From positions 909,068 to 973,067 of the forward strand of contig NZ_JAJCVJ010000002.1 of the NCBI RefSeq assembly GCF_020567425.1: DNA of 64,000 nt, read 5' to 3'. Positions 34,822 to 44,294 of this stretch are shown here, piece after piece (within the stretch, counting starts at the first letter, position 1; each line of letters begins with the position of its first letter). The stretch is from Salinirubrum litoreum (GTDB lineage Archaea > Halobacteriota > Halobacteria > Halobacteriales > Haloferacaceae). A program made the position numbers and the translations under genes. The notes beneath the pieces are model-generated. The model did no database searches, was not told the DNA's origin, and saw nothing but the letters and a program-made list of their open reading frames with translations.

Positions 34822-37686
34822 ATGCGTGATAACGATGGCGACGACGGCGACAGCGACGCCGGCGACGGCCGGTGGCCCAGTGTGACGAGCAGGCGCGCCT
34901 TCCTCGCGGGCGTCGGCGTCGGGGCCGGTGGCGTCGGACTGGCGACGACCCACGAGCGACTCGCGGGACTCCTCGGGAGCGAGACGGGGGCGACGGCTCA
35001 CGGCGTAGACGGTCACGGCGGGGGCCACGCCGACGCCGACGCGATTCGGGCGCTGGTGCCGGACGAGGCGGTGACTCACCGGGCGACCGGCGGTGACTGG
35101 ACCGACGCGGCGACGTGGACCGAGGCCCGACCGACCGACGAGGCGCGTGTCCTCATTCCGGCGGAGACGACCGTCACACTGGACGACACGCTCGACGCCG
35201 CCGTGCACACCGTCCGCGTCGACGGCACGCTCCGCGTCGACCCGGCGGCGACCACGCGCCTCGCGGTCGACACGCTGGTCGTCACCGACGGCGGCCGCCT
35301 CGAACTCGGGACGGCCGACGACCCGGTCGGGCCCGACGGGAACGCGACAATCGAGTTCCGCGACCGCGGGGCCATCGACGAGGACTGGGATCCCGAACGA
35401 ATCAGCAGAGGGCTGCTCGCGCTCGGCGGCGCGACGGTCAGACTGGCGGGCGCGGAGACGACCGCCTTCGCCGAGACCGCGGTCGCACCCACGGCCGGCG
35501 ACGAGACGCTCGAACTCGACTCGGCACCGAGCGGGTGGGAGGCGGGCGACCGCCTCGTCCTCGCGGGGAGCCACCCCGACCGGAACGAAGACGAGGAACT
35601 CCGGGTTTCGGGGGTCTCGGGGACCACGGTCCGACTGGACCGGCCGCTGGAGTACGACCACGTCCCGCCGCGCGAGTCGTTCTCGGCGTACGTCCTGCAC
35701 CGGGACCGGCACGTCACGCTCCGGTCGGCATCCGACCGGACGAAGCGACGCGGGCACGTCATGTTCATGACCGACGACGTGGCCCTGCGCCACGCCGCCT
35801 TCGCCGCCCTCGGCCGGACCGACAAGTCGCGCCCGTTCACCGACCCGGCGAACGGCGTCCCGCCGCAGGACGCCGAGCCGAACCCGCAGGCCCGCTACGC
35901 CTGCCACTTCCACCGGACCGGCACCGGCGTCGACGCCGAGCCACGGCAGGTCGTCGGCTGTCACGTCGACGGCAGTCCGGGGTGGGGCTACGTCAACCAC
36001 GGCAGCTACGTCCGGTTCGCGCACAACACCGCCTATCGGGTGTTCGGCGCGGCGTTCGTCGCCGAGAACGGTGCGGAGGCGGGCACCTTCCACCACAACT
36101 TCGCGCTCCGGTCCCACGGCTCCGGGAACGTCCCGGACGGCCGGCAGTTCAAAGAAGACCGGGAGGGGGCCATCGACGACTTCGGCCACGGCGGCTACGG
36201 CTTCTGGTTCCAGGGGCCGGACCTCACCGTCACCGACAACGTCGCGGCCGGCCACCGCCACCACGGCTTCGTCTACTGGAACCGCGCGAAACCCGACCGC
36301 GAGGTCCCGGCCGAGGTACTCCGGAGCCTCGTCGGGAAAGTGCCGAACCTCCCGGTCGACCGACTCGACGGCCAACCCGAACTCGCGCGGTCGGACCGCG
36401 TCGAGGACGGGATGGTGCCGTCGAGTTTCGTCCGCATCCGGGCGTTCGCGGGCAACACCGTCTTCGCCTCGGGCGGTGGCCTCGACGTCTCCCGCCACCA
36501 GTTCGGCTACGCCCACGACCGCGTGGACGCCTACAGCGTCGTCGAGGACTTCACCGCCTTCGACGTCGGCGGCCACCGGAGCCAGTGGGACCGCCGGCGA
36601 CCGCCGAACGACCGCGGGGCACAGGGCGGCACGAACGGCATCTCGGTTCGCTACAGCGCGAACGTCGTCGTCCGGAACCCGACGCTGGTCGCGGGCCGGG
36701 GTGACCACCGCGGCGTCGGCATCAACCGGAACCACGCGCCGAGCAACGTCCACGTGGAGAACCCCGACGTCGAGGGCTGGTTCGTCGGGATTCGCGCCCC
36801 GCCGCGCGGCACCGCACCGATATCTGGCGGTCGTCTCGACAACCACGTCGACGTGCAGGTGATCGGCGGGACGACCGACCGCCGATGGTCGCCGAAACAG
36901 CAGGTCGCGGTCGACGGCGTGGACTTCGGCGACGGCGGCCGGGCGGAGCTGTTCCTCTCGACCGCACTCGACGACGACCTCTACGGCCTGTTCACGCCGG
37001 AGGGACACGTCCGCCGCGACGGGACCGACCTCGCCTTCGCCGCGCAGGCGCCCGACGTCGTGCCGTACCCGACGAAACAGGACCTCCCCGAGACCGGCGA
37101 CGACCCGCTCGCGGACCTCGCGGACGTCCCGCCCGACCGACTCGTCGGGAAGTCGAACGCCGCCCTCACCGACCAGTACGGCCTCGCCGTCGAGGGGTCT
37201 GTCGGTCCCGCCGTCGACGCGGACCGCCCCGCTGGCGTCTCGGTCGGCACCGTCGCGGACGACTCGCCGGCAACGCCGGACGGTGCGGGCCCCATCGAGT
37301 ACGTGGGGTCGGCGGTCGGGTCGCTGTTCGAGGTCGGCAGCCTCGAACAGGGTGCACGACTGACCGTCTACGGCGACGCGACGGTCCAGACGGTGCCGGG
37401 GCGGTACGCCGGTCTGCCCTACGTGCGACTGGAGGGCGAGGACGGCGACGTGGACCGGAAGTCGTGGCTCCGTCTCGGCCTCTCGGGCGCGAGCGAGGTG
37501 TTCGTGGCGAGCGAGACCGAGGAGACGCCGGGGTGGCTCTCGGCGTGGGACGACACCGGCGACAGCCTCGGGACGAGTGCGGGGACGAAGCGCGTCTTCC
37601 GGCGGTCGCTGGACGCCGGTCACCACTGGCTGTCCGGCGTGCCGACGAGCGACGACCTGCCGACGGTGTTCGTCCGGGAACGGTAG
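34822..37686 (+). CDS. Tat-exported G8-domain / beta-helix surface protein
   Basis: 954 residues from ATG 34822. A twin-arginine signal SRRAFLAGVGVG (about 24-45) follows an acidic N-terminus. A G8-type domain spans about 75-200, with eight regularly spaced glycines and GGDWTDAATWTEARPTDEARV near its start. A right-handed beta-helix follows (about 300-690, many Asn/His/Gly turns such as NHGSYVRFAHNTAY and DNVAAGHRHHGFVYW). The last 150 residues are a beta domain. G8 plus beta-helix is the layout of animal CEMIP/TMEM2 hyaluronan-degrading proteins, so polysaccharide binding or cleavage is possible. No enzyme activity can be proven from sequence. Confidence 0.82.
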   Translation: MRDNDGDDGDSDAGDGRWPSVTSRRAFLAGVGVGAGGVGLATTHERLAGLLGSETGATAHGVDGHGGGHADADAIRALVPDEAVTHRATGGDWTDAATWTEARPTDEARVLIPAETTVTLDDTLDAAVHTVRVDGTLRVDPAATTRLAVDTLVVTDGGRLELGTADDPVGPDGNATIEFRDRGAIDEDWDPERISRGLLALGGATVRLAGAETTAFAETAVAPTAGDETLELDSAPSGWEAGDRLVLAGSHPDRNEDEELRVSGVSGTTVRLDRPLEYDHVPPRESFSAYVLHRDRHVTLRSASDRTKRRGHVMFMTDDVALRHAAFAALGRTDKSRPFTDPANGVPPQDAEPNPQARYACHFHRTGTGVDAEPRQVVGCHVDGSPGWGYVNHGSYVRFAHNTAYRVFGAAFVAENGAEAGTFHHNFALRSHGSGNVPDGRQFKEDREGAIDDFGHGGYGFWFQGPDLTVTDNVAAGHRHHGFVYWNRAKPDREVPAEVLRSLVGKVPNLPVDRLDGQPELARSDRVEDGMVPSSFVRIRAFAGNTVFASGGGLDVSRHQFGYAHDRVDAYSVVEDFTAFDVGGHRSQWDRRRPPNDRGAQGGTNGISVRYSANVVVRNPTLVAGRGDHRGVGINRNHAPSNVHVENPDVEGWFVGIRAPPRGTAPISGGRLDNHVDVQVIGGTTDRRWSPKQQVAVDGVDFGDGGRAELFLSTALDDDLYGLFTPEGHVRRDGTDLAFAAQAPDVVPYPTKQDLPETGDDPLADLADVPPDRLVGKSNAALTDQYGLAVEGSVGPAVDADRPAGVSVGTVADDSPATPDGAGPIEYVGSAVGSLFEVGSLEQGARLTVYGDATVQTVPGRYAGLPYVRLEGEDGDVDRKSWLRLGLSGASEVFVASETEETPGWLSAWDDTGDSLGTSAGTKRVFRRSLDAGHHWLSGVPTSDDLPTVFVRER

Positions 37687-37727
37687 CGTCGGTCGCAGAA
37701 GCGAGCAGTGAGCGTGTGATCGCGAAC

Positions 37728-39005
37728 TCAGCCGAACAACTGGCGGGCGTCGTCCACCGCGTCGACGAGGGCGTCGATCTCCTCGAACGTGTTGTAGACG
37801 TAGAACGACGCGCGAGCAGACGCCGGGACGCCCATCTTCTGGTGGAGCGGTTGCGTACAGTGGTCGCCGGCGCGGATGGCGACCGCGTGGTCGTTCAGGA
37901 TGCTGGAGAGGTCGTGTGCGTGGACGCTCCCGACGTTGAACGCGACCAGTCCGCCGCGCTCGTCGCCCGGCGGGCCGTATATCTCCACGTCGTCGAACTC
38001 CGTCAGACGGTCGTAGGCGTACTCCGCCAGCAGGCTCTCGTGGCGTTCGACCCGGTCCATGCCGATGTCGTCGAGGTAGTCGATGGCGGCGTGGAGGCCG
38101 ACCGCCTCGGCGATGTTCGGCGTCCCGGCCTCGAACTTCCACGGGAGGTCCTCCCACGTCGAGTCGTCGTAGGTCACCTTGCGGATCATGTCGCCGCCGT
38201 AGAGGTACGGCTCCATCTCCTCCAGAATCGCCTCCTTCCCGTACAGCACGCCGATGCCGGTCGGGCCACAGAGCTTGTGGCCGGAGAAGGCGTAGAAGTC
38301 GGCGTCGATGGCCTGCACGTCGACGGGGCGGGTCGGCACGGCCTGTGCGCCGTCGACGAAGATCAGCGAGTCGTGGTCGTGCGCGAGGTCGGCGAGGTCG
38401 GCGACCGGGTTGATCGTCCCGAGGGTGTTCGAGACGTGGACGACGCTGACCATCGCGGTGTCGTCGTCGATCAGTTCGGCCGCGTGGTCCATGTCGAGGG
38501 AGCCGTCGTCGTCGACCCGGACGAAGCGCACGTCCGCGCCGGTCTTCTTCCCGAGTTGCTGCCAGGTGACCAGCGAGGCGTGGTGTTCCATCTCGGTGAG
38601 GACGACGTTGTCCTCGGGACCGAGTTCGTTCAGGCCCCACGCGTAAGCGACGAGGTTCATCGCCTCGGTGGTGTTCTTCGTGAAGACGATCTCCTCGCGA
38701 CCCGACGCACCGATGAACTCCGCGACGCGGTCGTGAGCGGTCTCGTAGGCCACCGACGCCTCCTGGCTCAACTGGTGGATGCCGCGGTGGACGTTCGCGT
38801 TGTACGAGTAGTAGTAGTCGCTCATCGCCTCGACGACCTGCCGCGGGGTCTGGCTCGTCGCCGCGTTGTCCAGATACACCAGTGGCTCGGTGTCGTCGTC
38901 GGTCTGTCCCGGTGTCTCCACGTCGCCGCCGACCAGTCGGTCGAGGATGGGGAAGTCCTCGCGGATGGCGGCCACGTCGATCGGGTACGATTCCTGCGCT
39001 TCCAT
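37728..39005 (-). CDS. sufS: Cysteine desulfurase SufS
   Basis: 425 residues, PLP-dependent class V fold. The PLP Lys is K244 (FYAFSGHKLCGP) and the catalytic Cys is C383 in GDHCTQP. Further family signatures are YLDNAATSQTP, FTKNTTEAMNLVAYAWG and RIGV-like ARASFYVYNTFEEID at the end. It removes sulfur from cysteine for Fe-S cluster assembly with SufU. The N-terminal 20 residues contain an acidic spacer after VGGDVE typical of halophiles. It is oriented with sufU but separated from it by the CHAT, MscS and G8 genes. Confidence 0.95.
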   Translation of the reverse strand: MEAQESYPIDVAAIREDFPILDRLVGGDVETPGQTDDDTEPLVYLDNAATSQTPRQVVEAMSDYYYSYNANVHRGIHQLSQEASVAYETAHDRVAEFIGASGREEIVFTKNTTEAMNLVAYAWGLNELGPEDNVVLTEMEHHASLVTWQQLGKKTGADVRFVRVDDDGSLDMDHAAELIDDDTAMVSVVHVSNTLGTINPVADLADLAHDHDSLIFVDGAQAVPTRPVDVQAIDADFYAFSGHKLCGPTGIGVLYGKEAILEEMEPYLYGGDMIRKVTYDDSTWEDLPWKFEAGTPNIAEAVGLHAAIDYLDDIGMDRVERHESLLAEYAYDRLTEFDDVEIYGPPGDERGGLVAFNVGSVHAHDLSSILNDHAVAIRAGDHCTQPLHQKMGVPASARASFYVYNTFEEIDALVDAVDDARQLFG

Positions 39006-39099
39006 TAGGCGCGCCTAAGAACTGGAAGGGTAACACGTCTTCGGTCCCGAGAAGCGGCGGTCGGCGCGATTCCGCCGTCTGTCGGGGGGTCCGCCGGGT

Positions 39100-39402
39100 C
39101 TACCGCATCCACAGCAGTTGCGCGTGGAGCGTCTCGCCGACCTCCAGCACACGGGTTTCGTCGACGATGCCGGCCTCGATGGCGACCCCGACCGACTCCT
39201 CGCCGACGAGGTTGGCGACCGTCGCCCGCGTCAGGCTCTCGACCACCGCCTCGGGATCGGCCTCCTCGGCCTCCTCGCCGCCGTAGAACTCCTCGGTGAC
39301 GGTGATCGACACGTCGCCGTTCGCGTACGTCTCGCCGAGGCAGTCGGTGTCCGCGACCGACACCAGCAGGCCCTCGGGGGTCTCACGTTCACGCAGGAGC
39401 AT
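39100..39402 (-). CDS. DUF424 family protein
   Basis: 100 residues. LLVSVADTDCLGETYANGDVSITVTEEFYGG followed by a C-terminal helix-strand part ARATVANLVGEESV-like and GVAIEAGIVDETRVLEVGETLHAQLLWM matches the archaeal DUF424 family. This family is conserved across archaea and often sits with translation genes; the function is not established. Its ATG shares a base with the TPR gene's stop (TGATG), so it is translated by coupling. Confidence 0.85.
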   Translation of the reverse strand: MLLRERETPEGLLVSVADTDCLGETYANGDVSITVTEEFYGGEEAEEADPEAVVESLTRATVANLVGEESVGVAIEAGIVDETRVLEVGETLHAQLLWMR

Positions 39403-40160
39403 CAGTTGCCGTACTCCTCGACGAGTCGCTGTTCGGCGTCCTCGCGCAGTTCGTCGGCCTGTTCCTGCACTTCCTCGGCTTCCTCGTACTCGCCGAGTTC
39501 CTCGAGTGCGCGAGCCTTCTCCTCTAACAGCCCGGCGTTTCGCATCCCGAGACGGAGCGCGTTGTCGAAGGCGTTCACGGCGTCCTCTGCGAGGCCGCGT
39601 TCGAGCAGGAAGAAGCCCCGGTTGTACCACGCCTGCGGGAAGCGGGGGTCGATCTCGACGGCGCGTTCGGCGTGTTCCAGTGCCTCCTCGCTCTCGCCGA
39701 ACTCCCACAGCGCGTACGCGAGGTTCGTCTCGGCGCTGGCGGCGTGTTCGGAGTCGTCGTCGATCCGGAGTGCTTCGCGGTACGCGCCGATGGCCTCGTC
39801 GTACTCCTCCAGTTCGGCGTGCGCGACGCCCTTGTTCACCCACGCCTCCTGTTCGTCCAGGGAGTTGTCCTCGGCGAACCGGGCGGCGCGCTCGAAGGTG
39901 ACGGTCGCGTCCTCGAACCGGTTGATCTGCATGTACGACAGGCCGACCTCCATCAGGTCCTCCGTGTCGACCTCGTCGCTCCCGACGTTGCGCTGGTCGA
40001 GCATGTCGGTGATGGCCCGCGAGTCGACCGGATCGACCTTCGTCGGGTCGACCTTCAGTTCGGGCGGATCGAGCGTAAAGTCCTCGTACTCCTCCGAGAA
40101 CCCCTGTCCCTCGGAGAAACGGTGGTCACGGTCTCGGTCTCGGTCGCGCTCGTCGCTCAT
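39402..40160 (-). CDS. Tetratricopeptide-repeat protein
   Basis: 252 residues, very acidic. After a charged N-terminus rich in Arg/Asp (SDERDRDRDRDHR), TPR units cover about 68-250: VGLSYMQINRFEDATVTFERAA, AWVNKGVAHAELEEYDEAIGAY, NLAYALWEFGESEEALEHAERA, AWYNRGFFLLERGLAEDAVNAF and LEEKARALEELGEYEEAEEV. It should be a protein-protein scaffold in the cytoplasm. It is co-transcribed with DUF424; no partner is known. Confidence 0.88.
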   Translation of the reverse strand: MSDERDRDRDRDHRFSEGQGFSEEYEDFTLDPPELKVDPTKVDPVDSRAITDMLDQRNVGSDEVDTEDLMEVGLSYMQINRFEDATVTFERAARFAEDNSLDEQEAWVNKGVAHAELEEYDEAIGAYREALRIDDDSEHAASAETNLAYALWEFGESEEALEHAERAVEIDPRFPQAWYNRGFFLLERGLAEDAVNAFDNALRLGMRNAGLLEEKARALEELGEYEEAEEVQEQADELREDAEQRLVEEYGN

Positions 40161-40327
40161 ACTCCGGTCTTGACCGGGAGCGTGGTTAAGCCCTGCGTCC
40201 TCGGGACAGCGTGTCGCCGCACCCGTGTCGGCCGGTCGTCGGCGTCTCGGATCGCTTGCCCTCGACGACTCGCCTGCTCACGGCCACTCGCCGGAGCTTT
40301 ACGGCACCGGCAGACGAACAGCGAGGT

Positions 40328-40888
40328 ATGCGACTGTTCGTCAGTGTCGACCTGCCGGACGCGCTCGCCGACCCACTCGCCGACCTCCAGCAGGAGTTCG
40401 GCGACGCGCCGGGACTCCGATTCACCGACCCCGAGCAAGCGCACCTGACGCTGAAGTTCCTCGGCGAGGTCGACGAGAAGCGCGTGCCCGAGATCGAAGA
40501 CGCCCTCGAGACGGCGGTCGATGCCGCCGGCGTCGACCCCTTCGACGCGACCGTCGGCGGTCTCGGGGTCTTCCCGAGCATGGAGTACATCAGTGTCGTC
40601 TGGGTCGGGATCAGAGAGGGAGCGGGCCGCGAGGAACTGACACGTCTCCACGAGGCAGTCGAGCGCGAGACGACCGCGCTGGGCTTCGATCCGGAGGATC
40701 ACGACTTCACGCCGCACGTCACCCTCGCCCGGATGAACGACGCCCGGAGCAAGGTGCGCGTCCAGCAGGTCGTCCGGGAGCAGGACCCGACGCTCGGGAC
40801 GATGCGCGTCTCACAGATTCGGCTAAAAGCGAGCGAACTCGACAGAGACGGGCCGACCTACTCGACCGTGAGTCGGATCGGGCTGTGA
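40328..40888 (+). CDS. thpR: RNA 2',3'-cyclic phosphodiesterase (2H family)
   Basis: 186 residues, full length. Two catalytic HxTx motifs: H39-LTL and H130-VTL. N-terminus [13 protein letters not shown] and the C-terminal [19 protein letters not shown] are typical of ThpR, which hydrolyses 2',3'-cyclic phosphates on RNA and can act reversibly as a 2'-5' ligase. It is divergent from the TPR gene; the next genes are the rpl39e operon. Confidence 0.93.
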   Translation: MRLFVSVDLPDALADPLADLQQEFGDAPGLRFTDPEQAHLTLKFLGEVDEKRVPEIEDALETAVDAAGVDPFDATVGGLGVFPSMEYISVVWVGIREGAGREELTRLHEAVERETTALGFDPEDHDFTPHVTLARMNDARSKVRVQQVVREQDPTLGTMRVSQIRLKASELDRDGPTYSTVSRIGL

Positions 40889-41052
40889 CCTCGCACGCGA
40901 GTCGGCGCGAAGCCCGACCGAGGCGGTCACGAGTCGGCTCGGTGCGTGACGCCGGCGTGGCCGACCGCGGGTCGTCCGCGTCGTGGAGTCAGCGCGAGTG
41001 TCACGGCCAAAGGAACAAGATTTTATGCTGGCCGACGGAACTCACGAGCACC

Positions 41053-41205
41053 ATGAGCAAGAAGACGAAGGCCAAGAAGAAGCGGCTGGCGAAGCTGGAG
41101 CGCCAGAACAGCCGCGTCCCGGCGTGGGTCATGCTGAAGACCGACATGGAAGTGAGCCGAAACCCCAAGCGTCGCCACTGGCGGCGTAGCGACACCGACG
41201 AATAA
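41053..41205 (+). CDS. rpl39e: 50S ribosomal protein L39e
   Basis: 50 residues, highly basic: [42 protein letters not shown] in two stretches is the L39e signature. It lines the exit tunnel of the archaeal/eukaryotic large subunit. It is the first gene of the rpl39e-rpl31e-eif6-rplX-pfdA-ftsY-srp54 block. Its TAA overlaps the ATG of rpl31e by one base. A GATTTTATG TATA element lies about 25 bases upstream of the ATG. Confidence 0.97.
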   Translation: MSKKTKAKKKRLAKLERQNSRVPAWVMLKTDMEVSRNPKRRHWRRSDTDE

Positions 41206-41483
41206 TGAGCGCGAGCGACTTCGAGGAGCGTGTCGTCACCGTCCCGCTCCGCGACGCGAAGAACGAACCGTCTCAGGAGCGCGCAGACAAGGCGCTGAAG
41301 CTGATCCGCGCGCACCTCGCCAAGCACTTCAAGGTCGACGAGGACGCCGTCAGACTGGAACCGAGCCTCAACGAGGCCGTCTGGGCGCGCGGGCGCTCGA
41401 ACCCGCCGAGCAAGATCCGCGTCCGCGCCGCACGCTTCGACGAGGACGGCGAGTCGGTCGTCGAAGCAGAGCCGGCCGAGTAA
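41205..41483 (+). CDS. rpl31e: 50S ribosomal protein L31e
   Basis: 92 residues. [26 protein letters not shown] and [20 protein letters not shown], given in separate pieces, are L31e signatures. L31e sits near the tunnel exit, next to the SRP docking site. It overlaps rpl39e by one base and eif6 starts two bases after its stop, so the genes are tightly coupled. Confidence 0.97.
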   Translation: MSASDFEERVVTVPLRDAKNEPSQERADKALKLIRAHLAKHFKVDEDAVRLEPSLNEAVWARGRSNPPSKIRVRAARFDEDGESVVEAEPAE

Positions 41484-41484
41484 C

Positions 41485-42150
41485 GTGCTCCGCGCCTCTT
41501 TCGCCGGATCGTCGTACGTCGGTGTCTTCGCCCGCGCGACCGACGACTGTCTGCTGGTCCGTCCCGACGCGGACGACGACCTCGTCGCCGACATGAGCGA
41601 GGAACTCGGCGTCGAGGCGCTCACGACGACGGTCGGTGGCTCGGGCACCGTCGGCGCACTGGCGACCGGCAACGAGAACGGCATTCTCCTCTCGGGTCGT
41701 GCGACCGACGCCGAACGCGACGCCATCGCCGATCTGACCGACCTCCCGGTCGCACGACTGCCGGGCAAGATCAACGCCGCCGGCAACGTCGTGCTGGCGA
41801 ACGACTACGGCGCGTACGTCCACCCGGACCTCTCCCGGGAGGCCGTGCAGGTCGTGAAAGACACCCTCGACGTCCCGGTCGAGCGCGGCGAGTTGGCCGG
41901 CGTCCGCACCGTCGGGACGGCGGCGGTCGCCACCAACGAGGGCGTGCTCTGTCACCCCAAGTCGCGCGAACCGGAACTCGAACGGCTCGAGGAACTGCTG
42001 GACGTGTGGGCCGACATCGGGACGATCAACTACGGCGCGCCGCTGGTCGGGTCCGGGTTGGTCGCCAACAACGAGGGCTACGTCGTCGGCGAGGACACGA
42101 CCGGGCCGGAACTCGGTCGGATCGAGGAGACGCTGGGCTACCTCGACTGA
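41485..42150 (+). CDS. eif6: Translation initiation factor aIF6
   Basis: 221 residues from a GTG start. The five-fold pentein repeat is visible as recurrent [45 protein letters not shown] and [15 protein letters not shown] segments. aIF6 binds the large ribosomal subunit near L23/L24 and prevents premature joining of the small subunit. It is placed in its usual archaeal position after rpl31e. Confidence 0.97.
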   Translation: MLRASFAGSSYVGVFARATDDCLLVRPDADDDLVADMSEELGVEALTTTVGGSGTVGALATGNENGILLSGRATDAERDAIADLTDLPVARLPGKINAAGNVVLANDYGAYVHPDLSREAVQVVKDTLDVPVERGELAGVRTVGTAAVATNEGVLCHPKSREPELERLEELLDVWADIGTINYGAPLVGSGLVANNEGYVVGEDTTGPELGRIEETLGYLD

Positions 42151-42245
42151 GCCGGCGTACAGCTCCTCCTGCGGCCGATCTCGGACTTCTCCCGGCACGT
42201 TCCCGAGTAGGAAGATACTTCCCGCTCGCTCGCCGATTCCCGTCC

Positions 42246-42422
42246 ATGAGTCAGTTTACTGTGAGCGGTCGGTTCAAGACCCGACACGGGTGGCAGTCCT
42301 TCGAGCGCCAGCTCGACGCCCCGAACGAACAGGTCGCCGAGGAGTGGACGGTCTCCCGGTTCGGTGCCGAACACGGTCTCGACCGGATGCGCGTCGACAT
42401 CTCGGAGGTGTCCGCCGCATGA
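42246..42422 (+). CDS. rplX: 50S ribosomal protein LX (L18ae homologue)
   Basis: 58 residues: MSQFTVSGRFKTRHGWQSFE and SRFGAEHGLDRMRVDISEV match archaeal LX, a short homologue of the eukaryotic L18a. Its TGA overlaps the prefoldin ATG (ATGA). The position between eif6 and pfdA is the conserved archaeal order. Confidence 0.95.
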   Translation: MSQFTVSGRFKTRHGWQSFERQLDAPNEQVAEEWTVSRFGAEHGLDRMRVDISEVSAA

Positions 42423-42898
42423 GCCTCGGTGGTGGCGGCGGTGGCGGTCAGCAGCAACTCCAGCAGCTCTCCCAGGAACTGCAGGCGATCGACGAGGAGA
42501 TCGAGGAACTCGAAGGCGAGATCGAGGATCTGGAGCAGGAGCAGGACGAGATCGACGAGGCCATCGAGGCCATCGAGACGCTCGAGTCCGGCTCGACCGT
42601 GCAGGTCCCGCTGGGCGGCGGCGCGTACCTCCGCGCCGAGGTGCAGGACATCGACGAAGTGATCGTCGGACTCGGTGGCGGCTACGCCGCAGAGCAGCCG
42701 CAGGACGACGCCATCGACGCACTGGAGAACAAACAGGATCTGCTCGACGACCAGATCGAGACGGTCGAAGGGCAGATCGACGAGTTGGAGGAGGAGAGCG
42801 ACGAGATCGAACAGCAGGCCCAGCAGCTCCAACAGCAGATGCAGCAGCAGCAGATGCAGCAGATGCAGCAGATGCAAGAGCAGGGCGGCGACGAGTAA
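42419..42898 (+). CDS. pfdA: Prefoldin alpha subunit
   Basis: 159 residues. Two long amphipathic coiled-coil helices (about 11-55 and 98-150) flank a beta-hairpin with STVQVPLGGGAYLRAEV and VIVGLGGGYAAEQP, the alpha-class prefoldin layout. A glycine run (4-10) opens the protein and a Gln/Met-rich tail closes it. It forms the hexameric chaperone that hands unfolded chains to the thermosome. It overlaps rplX upstream and is followed by ftsY six bases later. Confidence 0.95.
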   Translation: MSLGGGGGGGQQQLQQLSQELQAIDEEIEELEGEIEDLEQEQDEIDEAIEAIETLESGSTVQVPLGGGAYLRAEVQDIDEVIVGLGGGYAAEQPQDDAIDALENKQDLLDDQIETVEGQIDELEEESDEIEQQAQQLQQQMQQQQMQQMQQMQEQGGDE

Positions 42899-42904
42899 GG
42901 ACCG

Positions 42905-44203
42905 ATGTTCGACGGACTCAAGGAGAAACTCGGGAAGTTCCGCAAGGACGCCGAAGACGCCGCCGAGGAGAAACCCGCCGACGCCGACGCGGAGGCGGCG
43001 GCCGACTCCGAGGCCGACGTCGAACCGGAGGCGGATGCGACCGGCGGTGCAGACGACACGGCCGAGACGGCGACCGACGCGGACGCCGAGACCGGCGCGG
43101 ACACCGAGGCAGGCACGGGTGCCGACGCAGAGCCAGCCCCGGACGAGGCCGAGACCGCGACCGCCGAGGCGGAGACGGCCGACACGGCCGCCGACTCCAC
43201 AGAGTCCGACGAGCGCGACACGAGCGACGCGGGTGAAGAAGAGCGGGCACCGCTGGCGGACGCGCCCGGCTCGCAGGTGTTAGACGAGGCGAGCGAACGG
43301 AAGCAGTCCTCCGGCGGGTTCGCCCAGCGGGCGAAGGCGTTCGCCACCGGGCGGATCATCATCGAGGAGGAGGACCTCGAAGAGCCGCTGTGGGAGTTGG
43401 AGATGGCCCTGCTGGAGAGCGACGTGGAGATGAACGTCGCCGAGGCGATCCTGGAGACGATCCGGGAGAACCTCATCGGCGAGTCGCGCAAGCAGGTGCA
43501 GTCGACCGGCCAACTCGTCGAGGAGGCGCTCCACGAGGCGCTGTACGACGTGATCTCGGTCGGGCAGTTCGACTTCGACGGCCGCGTGGCCGAGGCGGAC
43601 AAGCCGGTCGTCATCATCTTCACCGGCGTCAACGGCGTCGGGAAGACGACCAGCATCGCGAAGCTCTCCCGGTACTTCGAGCACCAGGGCCTCTCGACGG
43701 TGCTGGCGAACGGCGACACCTACCGCGCCGGTGCGAACGAGCAACTCCGGAAGCACGCCGAGAATCTGGACCGGAAAGTCATCGCCCACGAGCAGGGTGG
43801 CGACCCCGCCGCGGTCATCTACGACGCGGTGGAGTACGCCGAGGCGAACGACGTGGACGTGGTGCTCGGCGACACTGCCGGTCGCCTGCACACCTCGAAC
43901 GATCTGATGGAGCAGTTGGCGAAGATCGACCGCGTCGTCGGCCCGGACATGACGCTGTTCGTGGACGAGGCCGTGGCGGGGCAGGACGCGGTCCAGCGCG
44001 CCAAGACGTTCAACGACGCCGCCGAGATCGACGGCGCGATCCTGACGAAGGCCGACGCCGACTCGCAGGGCGGGGCGGCCATCTCCATCGCGTACGTGAC
44101 GGGGAAGCCGATCCTGTTCCTCGGCATCGGGCAGGGGTACGAGGACCTCCAGCGGTTCGATCCCGAGGAACTGGTCGACAGCCTGCTGGGCGTCGACGAG
44201 TAA
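42905..44203 (+). CDS. ftsY: Signal recognition particle receptor FtsY
   Basis: 432 residues. The first 125 residues are an acidic Ala/Asp/Glu/Thr tail, as in halophilic FtsY. The helical N domain and GTPase G domain follow, with P-loop GVNGVGKTTS (K247), TYRAGANEQLRKHAE, DTAGRLHTSNDLMEQL and TKADADSQGGAAIS. FtsY docks the ribosome-SRP complex at the membrane. It sits next to srp54, its direct partner. Confidence 0.97.
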   Translation: MFDGLKEKLGKFRKDAEDAAEEKPADADAEAAADSEADVEPEADATGGADDTAETATDADAETGADTEAGTGADAEPAPDEAETATAEAETADTAADSTESDERDTSDAGEEERAPLADAPGSQVLDEASERKQSSGGFAQRAKAFATGRIIIEEEDLEEPLWELEMALLESDVEMNVAEAILETIRENLIGESRKQVQSTGQLVEEALHEALYDVISVGQFDFDGRVAEADKPVVIIFTGVNGVGKTTSIAKLSRYFEHQGLSTVLANGDTYRAGANEQLRKHAENLDRKVIAHEQGGDPAAVIYDAVEYAEANDVDVVLGDTAGRLHTSNDLMEQLAKIDRVVGPDMTLFVDEAVAGQDAVQRAKTFNDAAEIDGAILTKADADSQGGAAISIAYVTGKPILFLGIGQGYEDLQRFDPEELVDSLLGVDE

Positions 44204-44294
44204 GCCGGCGCTCGCGGCCCAGTCGATTCTGCGGTCTTCGTTCGTCGCGCCGACGAACAAAGCCTTTACCGCGTCGGATACGTAGCAGGAGCAA

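Noticed and set aside
34798-39036. A 1412-codon minus-strand open frame opposite the G8 gene and overlapping sufS
   Set aside because: It is an arginine/valine-rich antisense shadow of GC-rich genes; sufS and the G8 gene explain the region and the frame shows no domains or acidic bias.
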